64,000 nt of DNA from Rubrobacter aplysinae (GCF_001029505.1 NZ_LEKH01000002.1:62001-126000), one strand, 5' to 3'; numbered from the stretch's first letter, positions 17,199-25,135 are shown. Notes: generated by a model from the letters alone, not told the origin. Made by a program: numbers and translations.

Positions 17199-18071
17199 TC
17201 ACAGTCCCAACTCTAGCTGTAATCCGTCGCCGTCGCCGGCTTTCGCGGGCCTCTCCGGCTGGCACGCCGGGCACACGAACGTGGCCCGGCCGCCGACCTG
17301 CTCCCGGACCACCTTGCCGCCGCAAGCCGGGCACGGCTCCTCTTCTCTGAGAAACACCTTCAAGTGATGCTGGTGCGCGCCCTCGCGCCCGAGCACGTCC
17401 CGGTACAGGCTGAACGTGGTGCCCCGGTACTCGATGCCGGCCGCGAGGTTCTCCCGTATCGCCCGGTGTAGGTTTTCCCACTCCTCTTCGGAGAGCGAAG
17501 AGGCTTTGCGGCGAGGGTGCAGGCGGGCGTCGTGCAGCGCCTCGTCCGCGTAGATGTTGCCCACGCCGGCGGCTATGCTCTGGTCCAGGATCAGGGGCTT
17601 TATCTGGGCCCTCCGGTCGCCCGCAACTCTCCGCAGGTATTCTACACTGAATTCGTCCCCTAGAGGCTCGGGGCCGAGTGTGGAGAGCCGCTCTCGCAAG
17701 GCCTCCCCAGTGTATAGCTGCGCCCGCGTGTACCCGGTCTCGTCGCGCAGGAACAGCCGCCGCTCGTCTTCGAGGTACAGGACGAGCATCACGGCGCTCG
17801 CGGGCTCCTCTACGGGAGGGACGAGGAGCAGCTGGCCGCCGATCTTGAGCTGCATTACGGCCCGCCTCCCGTCGTCCAGCTCCAGCACGAGATGCTTGCC
17901 CCGGCGATGAGCCTCCTCGATGGTCCTGCCCGAGAGGCCCTGCGCGAACTCTGCCGCAGTCTCCCCCTCGACCAGCCTCTCGTCCGGGACCTCCGCCCGC
18001 TCGATGCGGGAGCCGGTAACCAGCGCGCGCAGGTCTTCCTTTATGGTCTCAACCTCCGGGAGCTCGGGCAC
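17199..18071 (-). CDS. mutM: Formamidopyrimidine-DNA glycosylase
   Basis: A 290-residue bifunctional DNA glycosylase/AP lyase that removes 8-oxoguanine from DNA. It begins M-P-E-L-P-E-V-E-T with the catalytic Pro2 and Glu3, has the G-K-H-L-V-L Lys near residue 59, and the helix-two-turn-helix G-V-G-N-I-Y-A-D-E-A. It ends in the zinc finger C-P-A-C...C-P-A-C with an unusual 20-residue tail beyond it. It follows the heme-oxygenase-like gene by 8 bp, so the two are probably co-transcribed. Confidence 0.95.
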   Translation of the reverse strand: MPELPEVETIKEDLRALVTGSRIERAEVPDERLVEGETAAEFAQGLSGRTIEEAHRRGKHLVLELDDGRRAVMQLKIGGQLLLVPPVEEPASAVMLVLYLEDERRLFLRDETGYTRAQLYTGEALRERLSTLGPEPLGDEFSVEYLRRVAGDRRAQIKPLILDQSIAAGVGNIYADEALHDARLHPRRKASSLSEEEWENLHRAIRENLAAGIEYRGTTFSLYRDVLGREGAHQHHLKVFLREEEPCPACGGKVVREQVGGRATFVCPACQPERPAKAGDGDGLQLELGL

Positions 18072-18079
18072 GGTGGTGG

Positions 18080-18811
18080 CTAGCCTCCGGCCTGCAGGGT
18101 GCCGGGGCGTGAGAGGGGCGCGGGCTCGCCGTAGACGGCGCGGTACAGGCCGTCGAGCATGACGGAGCGGGCGTCCAGGGAGCGCATGGTCCCCTCACGC
18201 ACCCGGCGCCGGCCCCCCTCGTCGGCGGCGTAGGGGGCGATAGCCTCCATCATTATGCGGGCGTGCTCCACGTCCATCGTAACGTGGCTGTTGAAGATCT
18301 CGATGTCGGAGTCGGTGAGGTCGGTGGCGCGTTTGATGCCTTCGCCGAGGCGGGCGTAGATCGGGGGCACCGGCCACTCGCTCGCCGGGCCGAGCGCCCC
18401 GAGCCCGAGCCGGATGTCCGGGCTCGAGGAGAGCTCGCGGTGGGCGCTTACGTACAGCTGTATCTCCGGCAGCGTCTCCGGGGCCTCCCACTCCTCCTCG
18501 GCAAGACCGAGCGCGAGGAGAAAGCGCCGGTACAGCGCCGGGTGGGTCTCGTCCGGGTTCAGATGGCCGTACTCATCGAAGAGTATCTCCGCGAGCGCGA
18601 GCTGCAGCGGCTCGTCGTCGGCGCAGTTGGCTATAAGCGCCGCCAGGTACAGCCGGCTCACCCGCACGTGACGGTAGTACTGCACCGCGAAGGTCCTGAC
18701 GCCCTCCTCCGTCACGTCTCCGTCGCCAAACCGCGTGAGAAACGGGTGCGTAAGCGCCGGGTGCCCGATCACGTCCCGCTTCAACCTTTCGAGAAACTCG
18801 CCAGACTCCAT
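18080..18811 (-). CDS. Heme-oxygenase-fold iron-containing redox enzyme (TenA/PqqC-like)
   Basis: A 243-residue all-helical protein. Potential metal ligands are in I-L-F-D-E-Y-G-H and N-S-H-V-T-M-D-V-E-H-A, the spaced Glu/His pairs expected in di-iron members of the heme-oxygenase-like superfamily. These proteins include TenA thiaminases, PqqC and di-iron oxidases; the reaction here cannot be named. The start at 18811 is chosen because GGGAGG lies eight bases upstream. An ATG 39 bases earlier adds a basic stretch without homology. mutM follows after 8 bp. Confidence 0.8.
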   Translation of the reverse strand: MESGEFLERLKRDVIGHPALTHPFLTRFGDGDVTEEGVRTFAVQYYRHVRVSRLYLAALIANCADDEPLQLALAEILFDEYGHLNPDETHPALYRRFLLALGLAEEEWEAPETLPEIQLYVSAHRELSSSPDIRLGLGALGPASEWPVPPIYARLGEGIKRATDLTDSDIEIFNSHVTMDVEHARIMMEAIAPYAADEGGRRRVREGTMRSLDARSVMLDGLYRAVYGEPAPLSRPGTLQAGG

Positions 18812-19005
18812 CTCGGTAACCTCCCGCCGACCTTTCGTCTCTTTCTTCATCTCTTCTGGCTCACTCTTAGCCCACTCGGCTATTTATATCCCTGATGTCC
18901 CTAGTCTAACGCCACCCGCCGCCCCGCACCCCGCGAGCGTTTCGCGAACCCCTGCGAAACCGCCCCGAAACCCCACTTTACCGGGGAATTTGTACGGATA
19001 CGGGG

Positions 19006-19011
19006 TATAAT
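19006..19011 (+). promoter_or_regulatory. Consensus -10 box (leaderless start)
   Basis: A perfect TATAAT ends 6 nt before the ATG at 19018. There is no Shine-Dalgarno sequence between them, so the mRNA is probably leaderless. Confidence 0.55.
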
Positions 19012-19017
19012 TAGCAC

Positions 19018-19647
19018 ATGAGAAGATACGATGATACAGCGAAAAGAACAGGGGGCTCCCCCGGCGACGGCTGGTTGAGCGTCCCGCGCCGCCGGGAGGC
19101 GGAGAGGCTGGACCCACACGTGTACGAGCGCGGCGTTAACGGCCTCACGGTAGGGGAGGCCGCTCGCCGGGCGCTGCCCCGGATCATGGGGATACTGGAG
19201 CGCAGCGGCGAGCGGTACTCCGAGTTCGAGCGAGAGCTGGTGGGGCAGGAGGTGCGGGCGTGCCTGATCTCGCAGGTTAGCCGGGCGAACCTCTACCGCA
19301 TAGCCGGTATCCTCGTCGCCGACCGCCGGGACGAGGGCGCAAACTCGGACCGCTCGCTCGCCCTGGCCTACGTCGGCGCCCTGCGGGAAGCCTTCCTGCG
19401 GGAGCTCTCCGTCGGGGAGCGGGTACGCACCCCCGACGGACCCGGCGAGGTGCGCTACGTCTCCTCGGACGGCCACAGCGCCGTAGTCGCCCTGGATGAC
19501 CGATTCGGCCGCCCCGGCGAGGAGGTGTGGCTCCCGGCCGTCAGGGTCTCGCGACTCTACGACCTTAACGACGCGGCCGTGGCGGGTACAGAAGATGTGT
19601 CCGGGGCGGGCGCGACGGCCGGAGCCGGGCTCCCCCGGGCCTCCTGA
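19018..19647 (+). CDS. Hypothetical protein with C-terminal KOW/SH3-like segment
   Basis: A 209-residue soluble protein that I do not recognise. The N-terminal 30 residues are basic and polar. Residues 40-125 are mostly helical with a regular charged pattern. Residues 135-185 (V-G-E-R-V-R-T-P-D-G-P-G-E-V) look like a small beta-barrel of the type found in KOW or CarD-like modules. The tail is Gly/Ala rich. It starts directly after a consensus -10 box and heads a plus-strand set that includes the DUF2007-like and lipid kinase genes. High GC codon use fits a resident gene. Confidence 0.7.
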   Translation: MRRYDDTAKRTGGSPGDGWLSVPRRREAERLDPHVYERGVNGLTVGEAARRALPRIMGILERSGERYSEFERELVGQEVRACLISQVSRANLYRIAGILVADRRDEGANSDRSLALAYVGALREAFLRELSVGERVRTPDGPGEVRYVSSDGHSAVVALDDRFGRPGEEVWLPAVRVSRLYDLNDAAVAGTEDVSGAGATAGAGLPRAS

Positions 19648-19696
19648 GACCGTCAGAGCCCATCCGAGCCGGTATAGACGGTAGAGACGATACTTA

Positions 19697-19927
19697 GTGG
19701 AGAGCTGGAAGAAAGTGGCCTCGGCCCCGAACGAGACCGTGGCCGTAATGATGGAGGGGCTTTTGCGTGAGACCGGCATCCCGGTGCTCGTGCAACGAGC
19801 CAGAGGGTTCGACGCCCCCGAGTTCCTCGCCGCCGGCCCGCGGGAGATCATGGTCCCCGAGCCCGAGCACGCGGAGGCCCGCCAGATCCTGGAGGACACC
19901 ACCGGCCTAGGCTCCTGGGGCACCTGA
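19697..19927 (+). CDS. DUF2007-like small protein
   Basis: A 76-residue protein opening W-K-K-V-A-S-A-P-N-E-T-V-A-V-M-M-E-G-L-L-R-E-T-G-I-P-V. This is the pattern of DUF2007 ('putative signal transducing') proteins, with a C-terminal V-P-E-P-E-H-A-E-A-R-Q-I-L-E. The biochemical function of the family is unknown. It starts with GTG and lies 49 bp after the previous gene, probably in the same transcript. Confidence 0.75.
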   Translation: MESWKKVASAPNETVAVMMEGLLRETGIPVLVQRARGFDAPEFLAAGPREIMVPEPEHAEARQILEDTTGLGSWGT

Positions 19928-20058
19928 AGCCCCGGAGACCCTGAGCTCCGAACCGGCCATGCGGTTGTTATATTGCGCCCGTCATCCCGCGCATCGCGCC
20001 CGGAGAGCGGAGAGGAGCTGCATTTGATCCACGGCCACCACATCCCCGGCAACGGACG

Positions 20059-20967
20059 TTGAAGACGCGGGTGATCTGCAACCCATCCTCCGGCGGCGGA
20101 GACTACAGCCCGGACGAGGTGGGTGAGGCTCTGGAGGACTTCGACCTCGAATGGATAACCACCGAAAAACGCGGCGACGCCCGGGAGGCCGCACGTTCGT
20201 GGCGCGAGGGGCTGCTGCTGGTCGTCGGCGGCGACGGCACCGTGAACGAGGCGGTAAACGGGCTCGGGCTGGCGGGCTTTCCGCCCGGAGTGACGCTCGG
20301 CATCCTGCCGACCGGGACCGGCAACGACCTCGCCGCCACACTCGCCATACCCGAGGACCGGGAGCGGGCCGTCGAGACCCTGCGCGGCATGCGGGTCCGT
20401 ACCCTCGACGCCGCCAGGATAGACTCCGCCGGCATCGGTGAGCGGTACTTCATCAACGTGGCCACCGGCGGCATCGGGGCCGAGATCTCGGGCGTCACCG
20501 ACAAGGAGACCAAGAGCCGCTGGGGCAAGCTCGCCTACCTCCGGGCCTCCCTCGAAGCCGCCCGTGGCTTCGACACGCAGGAGTTCCCTATAACCCTCGA
20601 CGGTGAGGAGCATCGCGTGAAGGCGGTAAACCTGGCCGTCGCCAACTGCCGGTACGCCGGCGGAGGCTGGCCCGCCGCCCCCGGGGCGAACCCCGAGGAC
20701 GGTCTCCTGGATATCGTGGTCATAGAAGAGGCTGGGATATCCGGAGTGCTCGATCTCGCCCCCGCCGCGCTGGCACGCTCGGACTACCTGGACAAGGAGG
20801 GCGTTTTCCACGCCCGCGCAAAGGAGATACAGATCGGCTCCGAGCCCGGCAGCCTGCGGTTCACCGCCGACGGAGAGGTGATCGGGGACGAGCCCGCGAG
20901 CTTCTCTGCCCTCCCGGGATCGCTTGAAGTGATCGTGGGCGCAGGGTATGAGCCGGAGCCCGGATAG
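20059..20967 (+). CDS. Diacylglycerol/lipid kinase family protein
   Basis: A 302-residue kinase of the DgkB/YegS/sphingosine-kinase family. Motifs: N-P-S-S-G-G-G at 8-14, G-G-D-G-T-V-N-E-A at about 55-63 for nucleotide binding, and T-G-T-G-N-D-L-A near 83. The C-terminal beta-rich half ends G-S-L-R-F-T-A-D-G-E. Such enzymes phosphorylate membrane lipids such as diacylglycerol. The TTG start gives the usual K-T-R-V-I-C-N-P N-terminus; upstream codons give no homology. Confidence 0.92.
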   Translation: MKTRVICNPSSGGGDYSPDEVGEALEDFDLEWITTEKRGDAREAARSWREGLLLVVGGDGTVNEAVNGLGLAGFPPGVTLGILPTGTGNDLAATLAIPEDRERAVETLRGMRVRTLDAARIDSAGIGERYFINVATGGIGAEISGVTDKETKSRWGKLAYLRASLEAARGFDTQEFPITLDGEEHRVKAVNLAVANCRYAGGGWPAAPGANPEDGLLDIVVIEEAGISGVLDLAPAALARSDYLDKEGVFHARAKEIQIGSEPGSLRFTADGEVIGDEPASFSALPGSLEVIVGAGYEPEPG

Positions 20968-21131
20968 AGCGTAAGAAACGCTCTGGTTCGGCACCCCTAT
21001 CTTAGGAAGCCACGTACCCACGAAGCGGTGTTTCGCCTACTTTGCCGAAGATGCAGAAACAAGACTAGACTCTTTGAAAAGGATCTGTAAGATACTGCCA
21101 TCCAGCAAGCAAGAATAGAAAGCACGATGCA

Positions 21132-22139
21132 GTGAGCGCCGTGACCGCCGTACAGCCCATCGTTTCCCGGGTGGACCACGTTATGGTCCGGACCAAAGAT
21201 CCTCGCCCGTTGTTCGACCTCCTGACCGGCCCCCTGAGGCTCCCGGCTATCCAGCCCCCGACGACCCACCTCGGGATGTTTACGAGTGCCATCGTCGGTT
21301 TCGGGGACACCACGGTTGAGCTGATCCGCTTCGGCGAACCACCCGAGACTCCCGAGGAAGAGGCCCCGGCCCGGTTGTGGGGTATCGCCTTCGAGCCGGC
21401 GCACTCGCTAGAAGAGAGCCGCCGGGAACTCGATAGAAGGGACCTCCCAAGGCTTTCTCCACAGGTGTTCGAGATGCCGGACATGGCTGGCGGGAGTAGC
21501 AGAATGTGGACGAACCTCTCCGTGGGCTTGTTGGAGCACACCCGGCGGGCGAGAGCCGCGTTCTTTATCGGGAGACTGTTCGGTGGTCTACAGCAGAGGC
21601 AGATGAACCGTATGGTCCAGAAAGCGAGTCGAGGCGAAGAGATACGCCCGATACACGAAGAGCGTATGGACTCAATGAACGACCTAGTAGGTCATGGGCT
21701 CGTCTTCCTCACAGAGTATGACCCTGGATTTTACGATCCGACGCGGGGAAGAGTAGAAGGGCACAGGGCACTGCAAGAGGCGTGTGGCGGCTCTTTGGGC
21801 GTCCAGGGAATCCAGGAAGTCATCGTAGGTACGAGAGACATAGAGGTAGCCCGCAGTCAGTGGAGGAGATTCTTCGAGCCGGCGCCGGAGGTCGAGACCG
21901 GGCTCTGGCAGCCGGAAGGTGGACCGGCTCTAAGGCTAGATCCAAGTGGTGAGAGCAGACTAAGAACTCTGGTACTCAGGGTTTCTTCTTTGGTGCAGGC
22001 CCAGGGGCTGCTCCGAAGTGAGAGGATGCTCGATGAAGATGCTCACGGCCAGACGAGGATCGCACCTACCACGATAGGCGGCCTCGACATCAGGCTAACA
22101 GATCGGAACCAATCAAGAGGGCCTACTAAAAAGGAATAG
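21132..22139 (+). CDS. VOC-superfamily protein (two-module, glyoxalase-like)
   Basis: A 335-residue protein. The N-terminal segment V-D-H-V-M-V-R-T-K-D-P-R-P-L-F-D-L-L (about 14-31) and a second region near 225 (G-I-Q-E-V-I-V-G-T-R-D-I-E-V-A-R-S-Q-W) both look like the first strand and helix of VOC modules. The middle contains a charged helical stretch. The activity is unknown. The start is GTG at 21132 without a good ribosome binding site. Codon use is a little less GC-biased than in neighbours. It stands alone between the lipid kinase and moaD. Confidence 0.65.
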   Translation: MSAVTAVQPIVSRVDHVMVRTKDPRPLFDLLTGPLRLPAIQPPTTHLGMFTSAIVGFGDTTVELIRFGEPPETPEEEAPARLWGIAFEPAHSLEESRRELDRRDLPRLSPQVFEMPDMAGGSSRMWTNLSVGLLEHTRRARAAFFIGRLFGGLQQRQMNRMVQKASRGEEIRPIHEERMDSMNDLVGHGLVFLTEYDPGFYDPTRGRVEGHRALQEACGGSLGVQGIQEVIVGTRDIEVARSQWRRFFEPAPEVETGLWQPEGGPALRLDPSGESRLRTLVLRVSSLVQAQGLLRSERMLDEDAHGQTRIAPTTIGGLDIRLTDRNQSRGPTKKE

Positions 22140-22155
22140 AGTTTCTCTACCGTGC

Positions 22156-22161
22156 TAGCAT
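22156..22161 (+). promoter_or_regulatory. -10 box of moaD (leaderless)
   Basis: TAGCAT ends 7 nt before the ATG of moaD and no Shine-Dalgarno sequence is present. A leaderless moaDE mRNA is likely. Confidence 0.45.
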
Positions 22162-22168
22162 CCTGGTT

Positions 22169-22438
22169 ATGGATAGACCGGAAAACACGCAGAGGGCGGT
22201 AAAGGTGCTCTTTTTCGGCGCGGCGGCGGACCGGGCCGGCGTGCGGGAGGCCGAGTTGGATCCGCCGGAGTCCGGCAGCCTTGAGTCGCTCTGGGAATCG
22301 CTCGCCGGGCGCTACCCGAACCTCTCCCCCATGCGGGAGACGCTGGCCTTTGCGGTGAACGGCGAGTATGCAACGAAGGAGGCCGCCGTCTCCCCCGGCG
22401 ACGAGGTCGCGGTGCTGCCGCCGGTCTCCGGGGGCTAG
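22169..22438 (+). CDS. moaD: Molybdopterin synthase sulfur carrier subunit MoaD
   Basis: An 89-residue ubiquitin-like protein ending in the required Gly-Gly (V-S-G-G), which is activated as a thiocarboxylate and donates sulfur to precursor Z. It shows F-F-G-A-A-A-D-R-A-G at residues 13-22 and F-A-V-N-G-E-Y near 62. Its stop codon directly abuts the moaE ATG, so the two subunits are made together. The molybdenum cofactor is needed by the xanthine dehydrogenase at 58.8-62.9 kb. Confidence 0.93.
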   Translation: MDRPENTQRAVKVLFFGAAADRAGVREAELDPPESGSLESLWESLAGRYPNLSPMRETLAFAVNGEYATKEAAVSPGDEVAVLPPVSGG

Positions 22439-22876
22439 ATGGCGCGCCTTACCGCCGACCCGATACCCGTCGGCGAGGTTATCTCCGGCGTCACGCGCTC
22501 GGACTGCGGCGCGATCTCCACGTTTATCGGGACGACGCGGGTTGACGAGGCGGGCGGCCCGGACGGAGCCCGCGTCGAGTACCTGGAGTACGAGGCGTAT
22601 CACGCGATGGCCCGGCGCAAGCTGGAGGAGATCGAGGCCGAGCTCCACACAAGCTGGGAGCTCGGGGCGGTCGAGATCATACACCGCACCGGTCGGGTGG
22701 ACCCGGCGGAGCCGAGCGTGGTCATCGCCGTCTCCTCCCCGCGCCGGGGCCCGGCCTTCGAGGCCAGCCGCCACGCCATCGAGCGCATAAAAGAGATCGT
22801 ACCCATCTGGAAACGCGAGGTGTGGTCCGACGGATACGTATGGGTCGGGAGTCAGGTCGGTACCCGGCCCTCGTAG
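22439..22876 (+). CDS. moaE: Molybdopterin synthase catalytic subunit MoaE
   Basis: A 145-residue enzyme with the MoaE landmarks G-A-I-S-T-F-I-G-T-T-R (24-34), L-E-Y-E-A-Y near 49, H-R-T-G-R-V near 78, and the catalytic Lys in P-I-W-K-R-E near 122. It converts cyclic pyranopterin monophosphate to molybdopterin with MoaD as sulfur donor. It follows moaD with no gap. Confidence 0.94.
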   Translation: MARLTADPIPVGEVISGVTRSDCGAISTFIGTTRVDEAGGPDGARVEYLEYEAYHAMARRKLEEIEAELHTSWELGAVEIIHRTGRVDPAEPSVVIAVSSPRRGPAFEASRHAIERIKEIVPIWKREVWSDGYVWVGSQVGTRPS

Positions 22877-23001
22877 GTCTCGGGTACCGATCGTGGTCTG
22901 TGCCGGGTAGCCGGATGTACGGAGACCGTAGCGGATGTGCCGCAACGGGCCACGACCTCGTCCGGCGGGCCAGCTACGATAACCACCCCGGAGAGATGAA
23001 A

Positions 23002-23049
23002 CCCCGGCTTTACCCGCCATACCCGTCGGAGTGAGCGTGGAGGCCGGGG
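23002..23049 (+). terminator. Possible terminator after moaE
   Basis: CCCCGGC (23002-23008) pairs with GCCGGGG (23043-23049), followed by CTTTG. The loop is long (34 nt), so the assignment is weak. Confidence 0.35.
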
Positions 23050-23096
23050 CTTTGTAACTCTGTAAGCGTACTCCCCAGGAGCCAGCCGCCCGGATG

Positions 23097-23102
23097 TATA
23101 CT
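23097..23102 (+). promoter_or_regulatory. -10 box of the NUDIX-CPBP operon (leaderless)
   Basis: TATACT ends 8 nt before the GTG start at 23111. There is no ribosome binding site in between. Confidence 0.45.
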
Positions 23103-23110
23103 CAGGCCCC

Positions 23111-23629
23111 GTGGGTAAGTCTAGAGATAACGCAGGGAACGCAGGGGCTAACGAGACCGGGGGCGTGGACTTCGGCATCCGGGTCGGCGTGGTCGTGGAG
23201 CGTGACGGGGGTATCCTGGTGGCCGGTCACGAAAAGCCGGGCGAGGGCCGTTACTGGGTGCTCCCGGGCGGCAGGCTGGAGCCCGGGGAGACGGTGCCCG
23301 AGTGCGCCGAGCGCGAGCTTGCCGAGGAGACCGGGCTGGCCGGGAAGTTCTCCGGGGTGCTCTACGTCAGCGAGTTCCTGCGCGAGAGCCGCCACACGGT
23401 AGACATCACCGCCAGGCTGGAGGCTGAGACGGACACCGGGGCCGCGCTCGGTAGCGATCCGGAGGTGATCGAGGGCGAGGCCCCGACACTCGTGCAGCTC
23501 GCCTGGGTCACGCCCGCGGAGCTCGGGGAGCTGGACCTGCGTCCGGCCTGGATCCGGGACCGCCTCGCCGGGGACGCGTCTCGCGGATGGCCCGATGGCC
23601 CCGTGTATCTGGAGGGTAACCGTGACTGA
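23111..23629 (+). CDS. NUDIX hydrolase
   Basis: A 172-residue protein with a complete Nudix box: G-G-R-L-E-P-G-E-T...R-E-L-A-E-E-T-G-L at about residues 54-76. The enzyme cleaves a nucleoside diphosphate linked to another group; the substrate is not evident. The first 18 residues are polar and probably disordered. It begins with GTG right after a TATACT box and overlaps the CPBP protease gene by 8 bp. Confidence 0.9.
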   Translation: MGKSRDNAGNAGANETGGVDFGIRVGVVVERDGGILVAGHEKPGEGRYWVLPGGRLEPGETVPECAERELAEETGLAGKFSGVLYVSEFLRESRHTVDITARLEAETDTGAALGSDPEVIEGEAPTLVQLAWVTPAELGELDLRPAWIRDRLAGDASRGWPDGPVYLEGNRD

Positions 23630-24386
23630 GGTGATCTCTCAGAACCCCGAGCTCCTCATAATCTCCGTCGTGCTACAGAACGTCCTTTTCTTCATCGTTA
23701 CCGTGGGCGTGTTCTGGGCGGGCACCTTCGTGCTGCGTGCCCTGCGCGGCAAGGGCGTCTCCGGCTACGGCCTCGGGCCCCTGGGTTTTCGCAGGCCCCG
23801 GGGCGGATATCTGGCCGCCGTATTCGTCGGCGTCCTGATCGGGTTCGGGGCGCTGCTGCTCAGCACCGTCCTGAACGCGGCTAGCTCGCTCGTCCTCGAC
23901 CGGCTCGGCCTCCCGGCGGACAATAGCGCCCAGGCTCCGCTGATGGACGGCATAACGAGCTGGGTGCGCGAGAGCCCGGGCCTGGCGATACCGCTCGCCG
24001 TGTTCGCCGTCGTGCTCCTGGGACCGGCCGTGGAGGAGCTGGTGTTCCGGGGAGCCATATTCGGGGGGCTGTACCGGCTGTTCAGGCTCGTCACCGAGCG
24101 CGGAATGAGAAGCCAGCTGGCCCACGATGAGCAACCGCGGAGCTCGCCGTGGGCCGGCAGGTTCGCGCTGGTGTCGGCCGCGGTCCTCTCCTCGGTCCTC
24201 TTTGCCTCGCTGCACTTCTCACCGGTGCTGGTGGTCGCGCTCTTCGTGCTGGCCCTCGCCCTCTGCGAGACGTACCGGCGCTCCGGCAGCTTGCTCGCGC
24301 CGTTCGTGGCCCACGCCACCTTCAACTCCTTCGCCGTGATAGCCCTGATCCTGACTGGCCTGGACCTGATCCCGACGCAGGTGTAG
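23622..24386 (+). CDS. CPBP-family intramembrane glutamic protease
   Basis: A 254-residue membrane protein with about eight hydrophobic segments. The three CPBP (Abi/CAAX) motifs are present: E-E-L-V-F-R near residue 139, F-A-S-L-H near 194 and H-A-T-F-N near 228. Relatives process or scaffold membrane proteins and some confer bacteriocin immunity. GTG at 23622 is taken as start because GGAGGG lies five bases upstream, inside the end of the NUDIX gene; an earlier in-frame ATG at 23595 lacks this. Confidence 0.88.
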   Translation: MTEVISQNPELLIISVVLQNVLFFIVTVGVFWAGTFVLRALRGKGVSGYGLGPLGFRRPRGGYLAAVFVGVLIGFGALLLSTVLNAASSLVLDRLGLPADNSAQAPLMDGITSWVRESPGLAIPLAVFAVVLLGPAVEELVFRGAIFGGLYRLFRLVTERGMRSQLAHDEQPRSSPWAGRFALVSAAVLSSVLFASLHFSPVLVVALFVLALALCETYRRSGSLLAPFVAHATFNSFAVIALILTGLDLIPTQV

Positions 24387-24427
24387 CGAGGCGTAGAGAG
24401 AGCCGGAGAGGCCCGCAGCGCCAGCCG

Positions 24428-24826
24428 TTAGGTTTTTCTGGCTTCCACCTCGTAGCCGAGCCCGAGCTCGTCGCCGGGCCGGCCGCGAATGCCCCAGTCG
24501 TGCCTGGGGGTCTCCGTAACCGTTATCTCCAGATCCTCCGGCTCCAGCCCAAGCTCCTCGCCGACTCTCTCGAAGAGCAGCCTGAATAGCCGCTTCTTCG
24601 CCTCGGCCGAGCGGCCTTCGAACATGCCGATCTCGACAATGGTGTAGCGCGGCGACCTGTCCGCAGGGTAGTAGAAGTCCTGCGCGTCCAGCGGAAAGAA
24701 TCTGTGGAAACGCTTCTCGGGCGGGTAGGAGAGCGCCTCGACGACGCAGGAGTGGATCACGTCCGAAAGCTTGGGCTTGATCGGATCCAGGTATTCCCGG
24801 AGCCCATAGATCTTGATCTGGGCCAC
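24428..24826 (-). CDS. Tautomerase-superfamily-like protein
   Basis: A 132-residue protein with a central R-Y-T-I-V-E-I-G-M-F-E-G-R-S-A-E-A-K-K-R-L-type segment (about 61-80) and a C-terminal W-G-I-R-G-x-P-G-D-E-L. This pattern is familiar from proteins annotated as tautomerase family. The Met-Pro start that provides the catalytic Pro1 of classical tautomerases is absent (here M-A-Q-I), so catalysis by the usual mechanism is doubtful. The gene starts 34 bp after the terminator of the structured RNA at 24860-25100 and could be read by read-through from it. Confidence 0.7.
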   Translation of the reverse strand: MAQIKIYGLREYLDPIKPKLSDVIHSCVVEALSYPPEKRFHRFFPLDAQDFYYPADRSPRYTIVEIGMFEGRSAEAKKRLFRLLFERVGEELGLEPEDLEITVTETPRHDWGIRGRPGDELGLGYEVEARKT

Positions 24827-24859
24827 CTACGCCCCTCCCGCTCAAGGTTTTCGGGCATT

Positions 24860-25100
24860 AAAAAACGGCTTCCCTGGCGCGCCCGTCAAGCCCGCGCCAG
24901 GGAGCCGTACCCTTCGAGTAAAGCGGGTATCTTCAAATGGGCACATCCGCCTGCAACTTAGGGGAGGCGGAGAGAAGTAACCCAGAATCCCGCCAGGGAT
25001 TTCGGTGAGACTCTAGGTCAGAGCCACCTCTCCCAGAAGATACCCGCTGCTCATACTCGGTGCGTCGATACTGGATCACCTCCTCTCTGTGCCTTCAACT
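24860..25100 (-). ncRNA. Candidate structured RNA, family not recognised
   Basis: Between cinA and the tautomerase-like gene, the minus strand shows a promoter (25107-25135), a structured body and a terminator. The body is closed by a perfect 13-bp stem, 25036-25048 with 24922-24934 (GCGGGTATCTTC/GAAGATACCCGC core). Inside are a GGAGAG/CTCTCC stem and three small hairpins: CTCT/AGAG, AATCCC/GGGATT and CCGCCT/AGGCGG. The 5' part carries AGGAGGTGATCCAG (25084-25071), a 14-nt complement of the 16S rRNA 3' end, but no start codon at a usable distance. It could be a free-standing small RNA or a leader of the downstream gene. It does not match the riboswitch, SRP, tmRNA or RNase P signatures I know. 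Confidence 0.6.
24865..24908 (-). terminator. Rho-independent terminator of the structured RNA
   Basis: Bases 24893-24908 and 24865-24881 form a 16-bp GC-rich stem with one bulged base. On the minus strand it is followed directly by TTTTTT. It sits 39 bp upstream of the tautomerase-like gene. Confidence 0.88.
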
Positions 25101-25106
25101 TTTCGG

Positions 25107-25135
25107 AGTGTACTACCCTTCCAATCCTCCGGCAA
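25107..25135 (-). promoter_or_regulatory. Promoter of the structured RNA
   Basis: On the minus strand TTGCCG (25135-25130) and TACACT (25112-25107) are separated by exactly 17 bp. Transcription would start near 25100. Confidence 0.6.

Noticed and set aside
18901-21021. A 706-codon open frame on the minus strand
   Set aside because: It lies opposite three plus-strand genes with clear features (including the lipid kinase), its translation is low-complexity and unlike any family, and it results from GC-rich codon bias.
25058-25090. 16S rRNA gene fragment on the plus strand
   Set aside because: Only 14 consecutive bases plus GGTGCG match the 16S end; the rest does not, and the minus-strand RNA explains the location. 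Kept as a note in the RNA finding.
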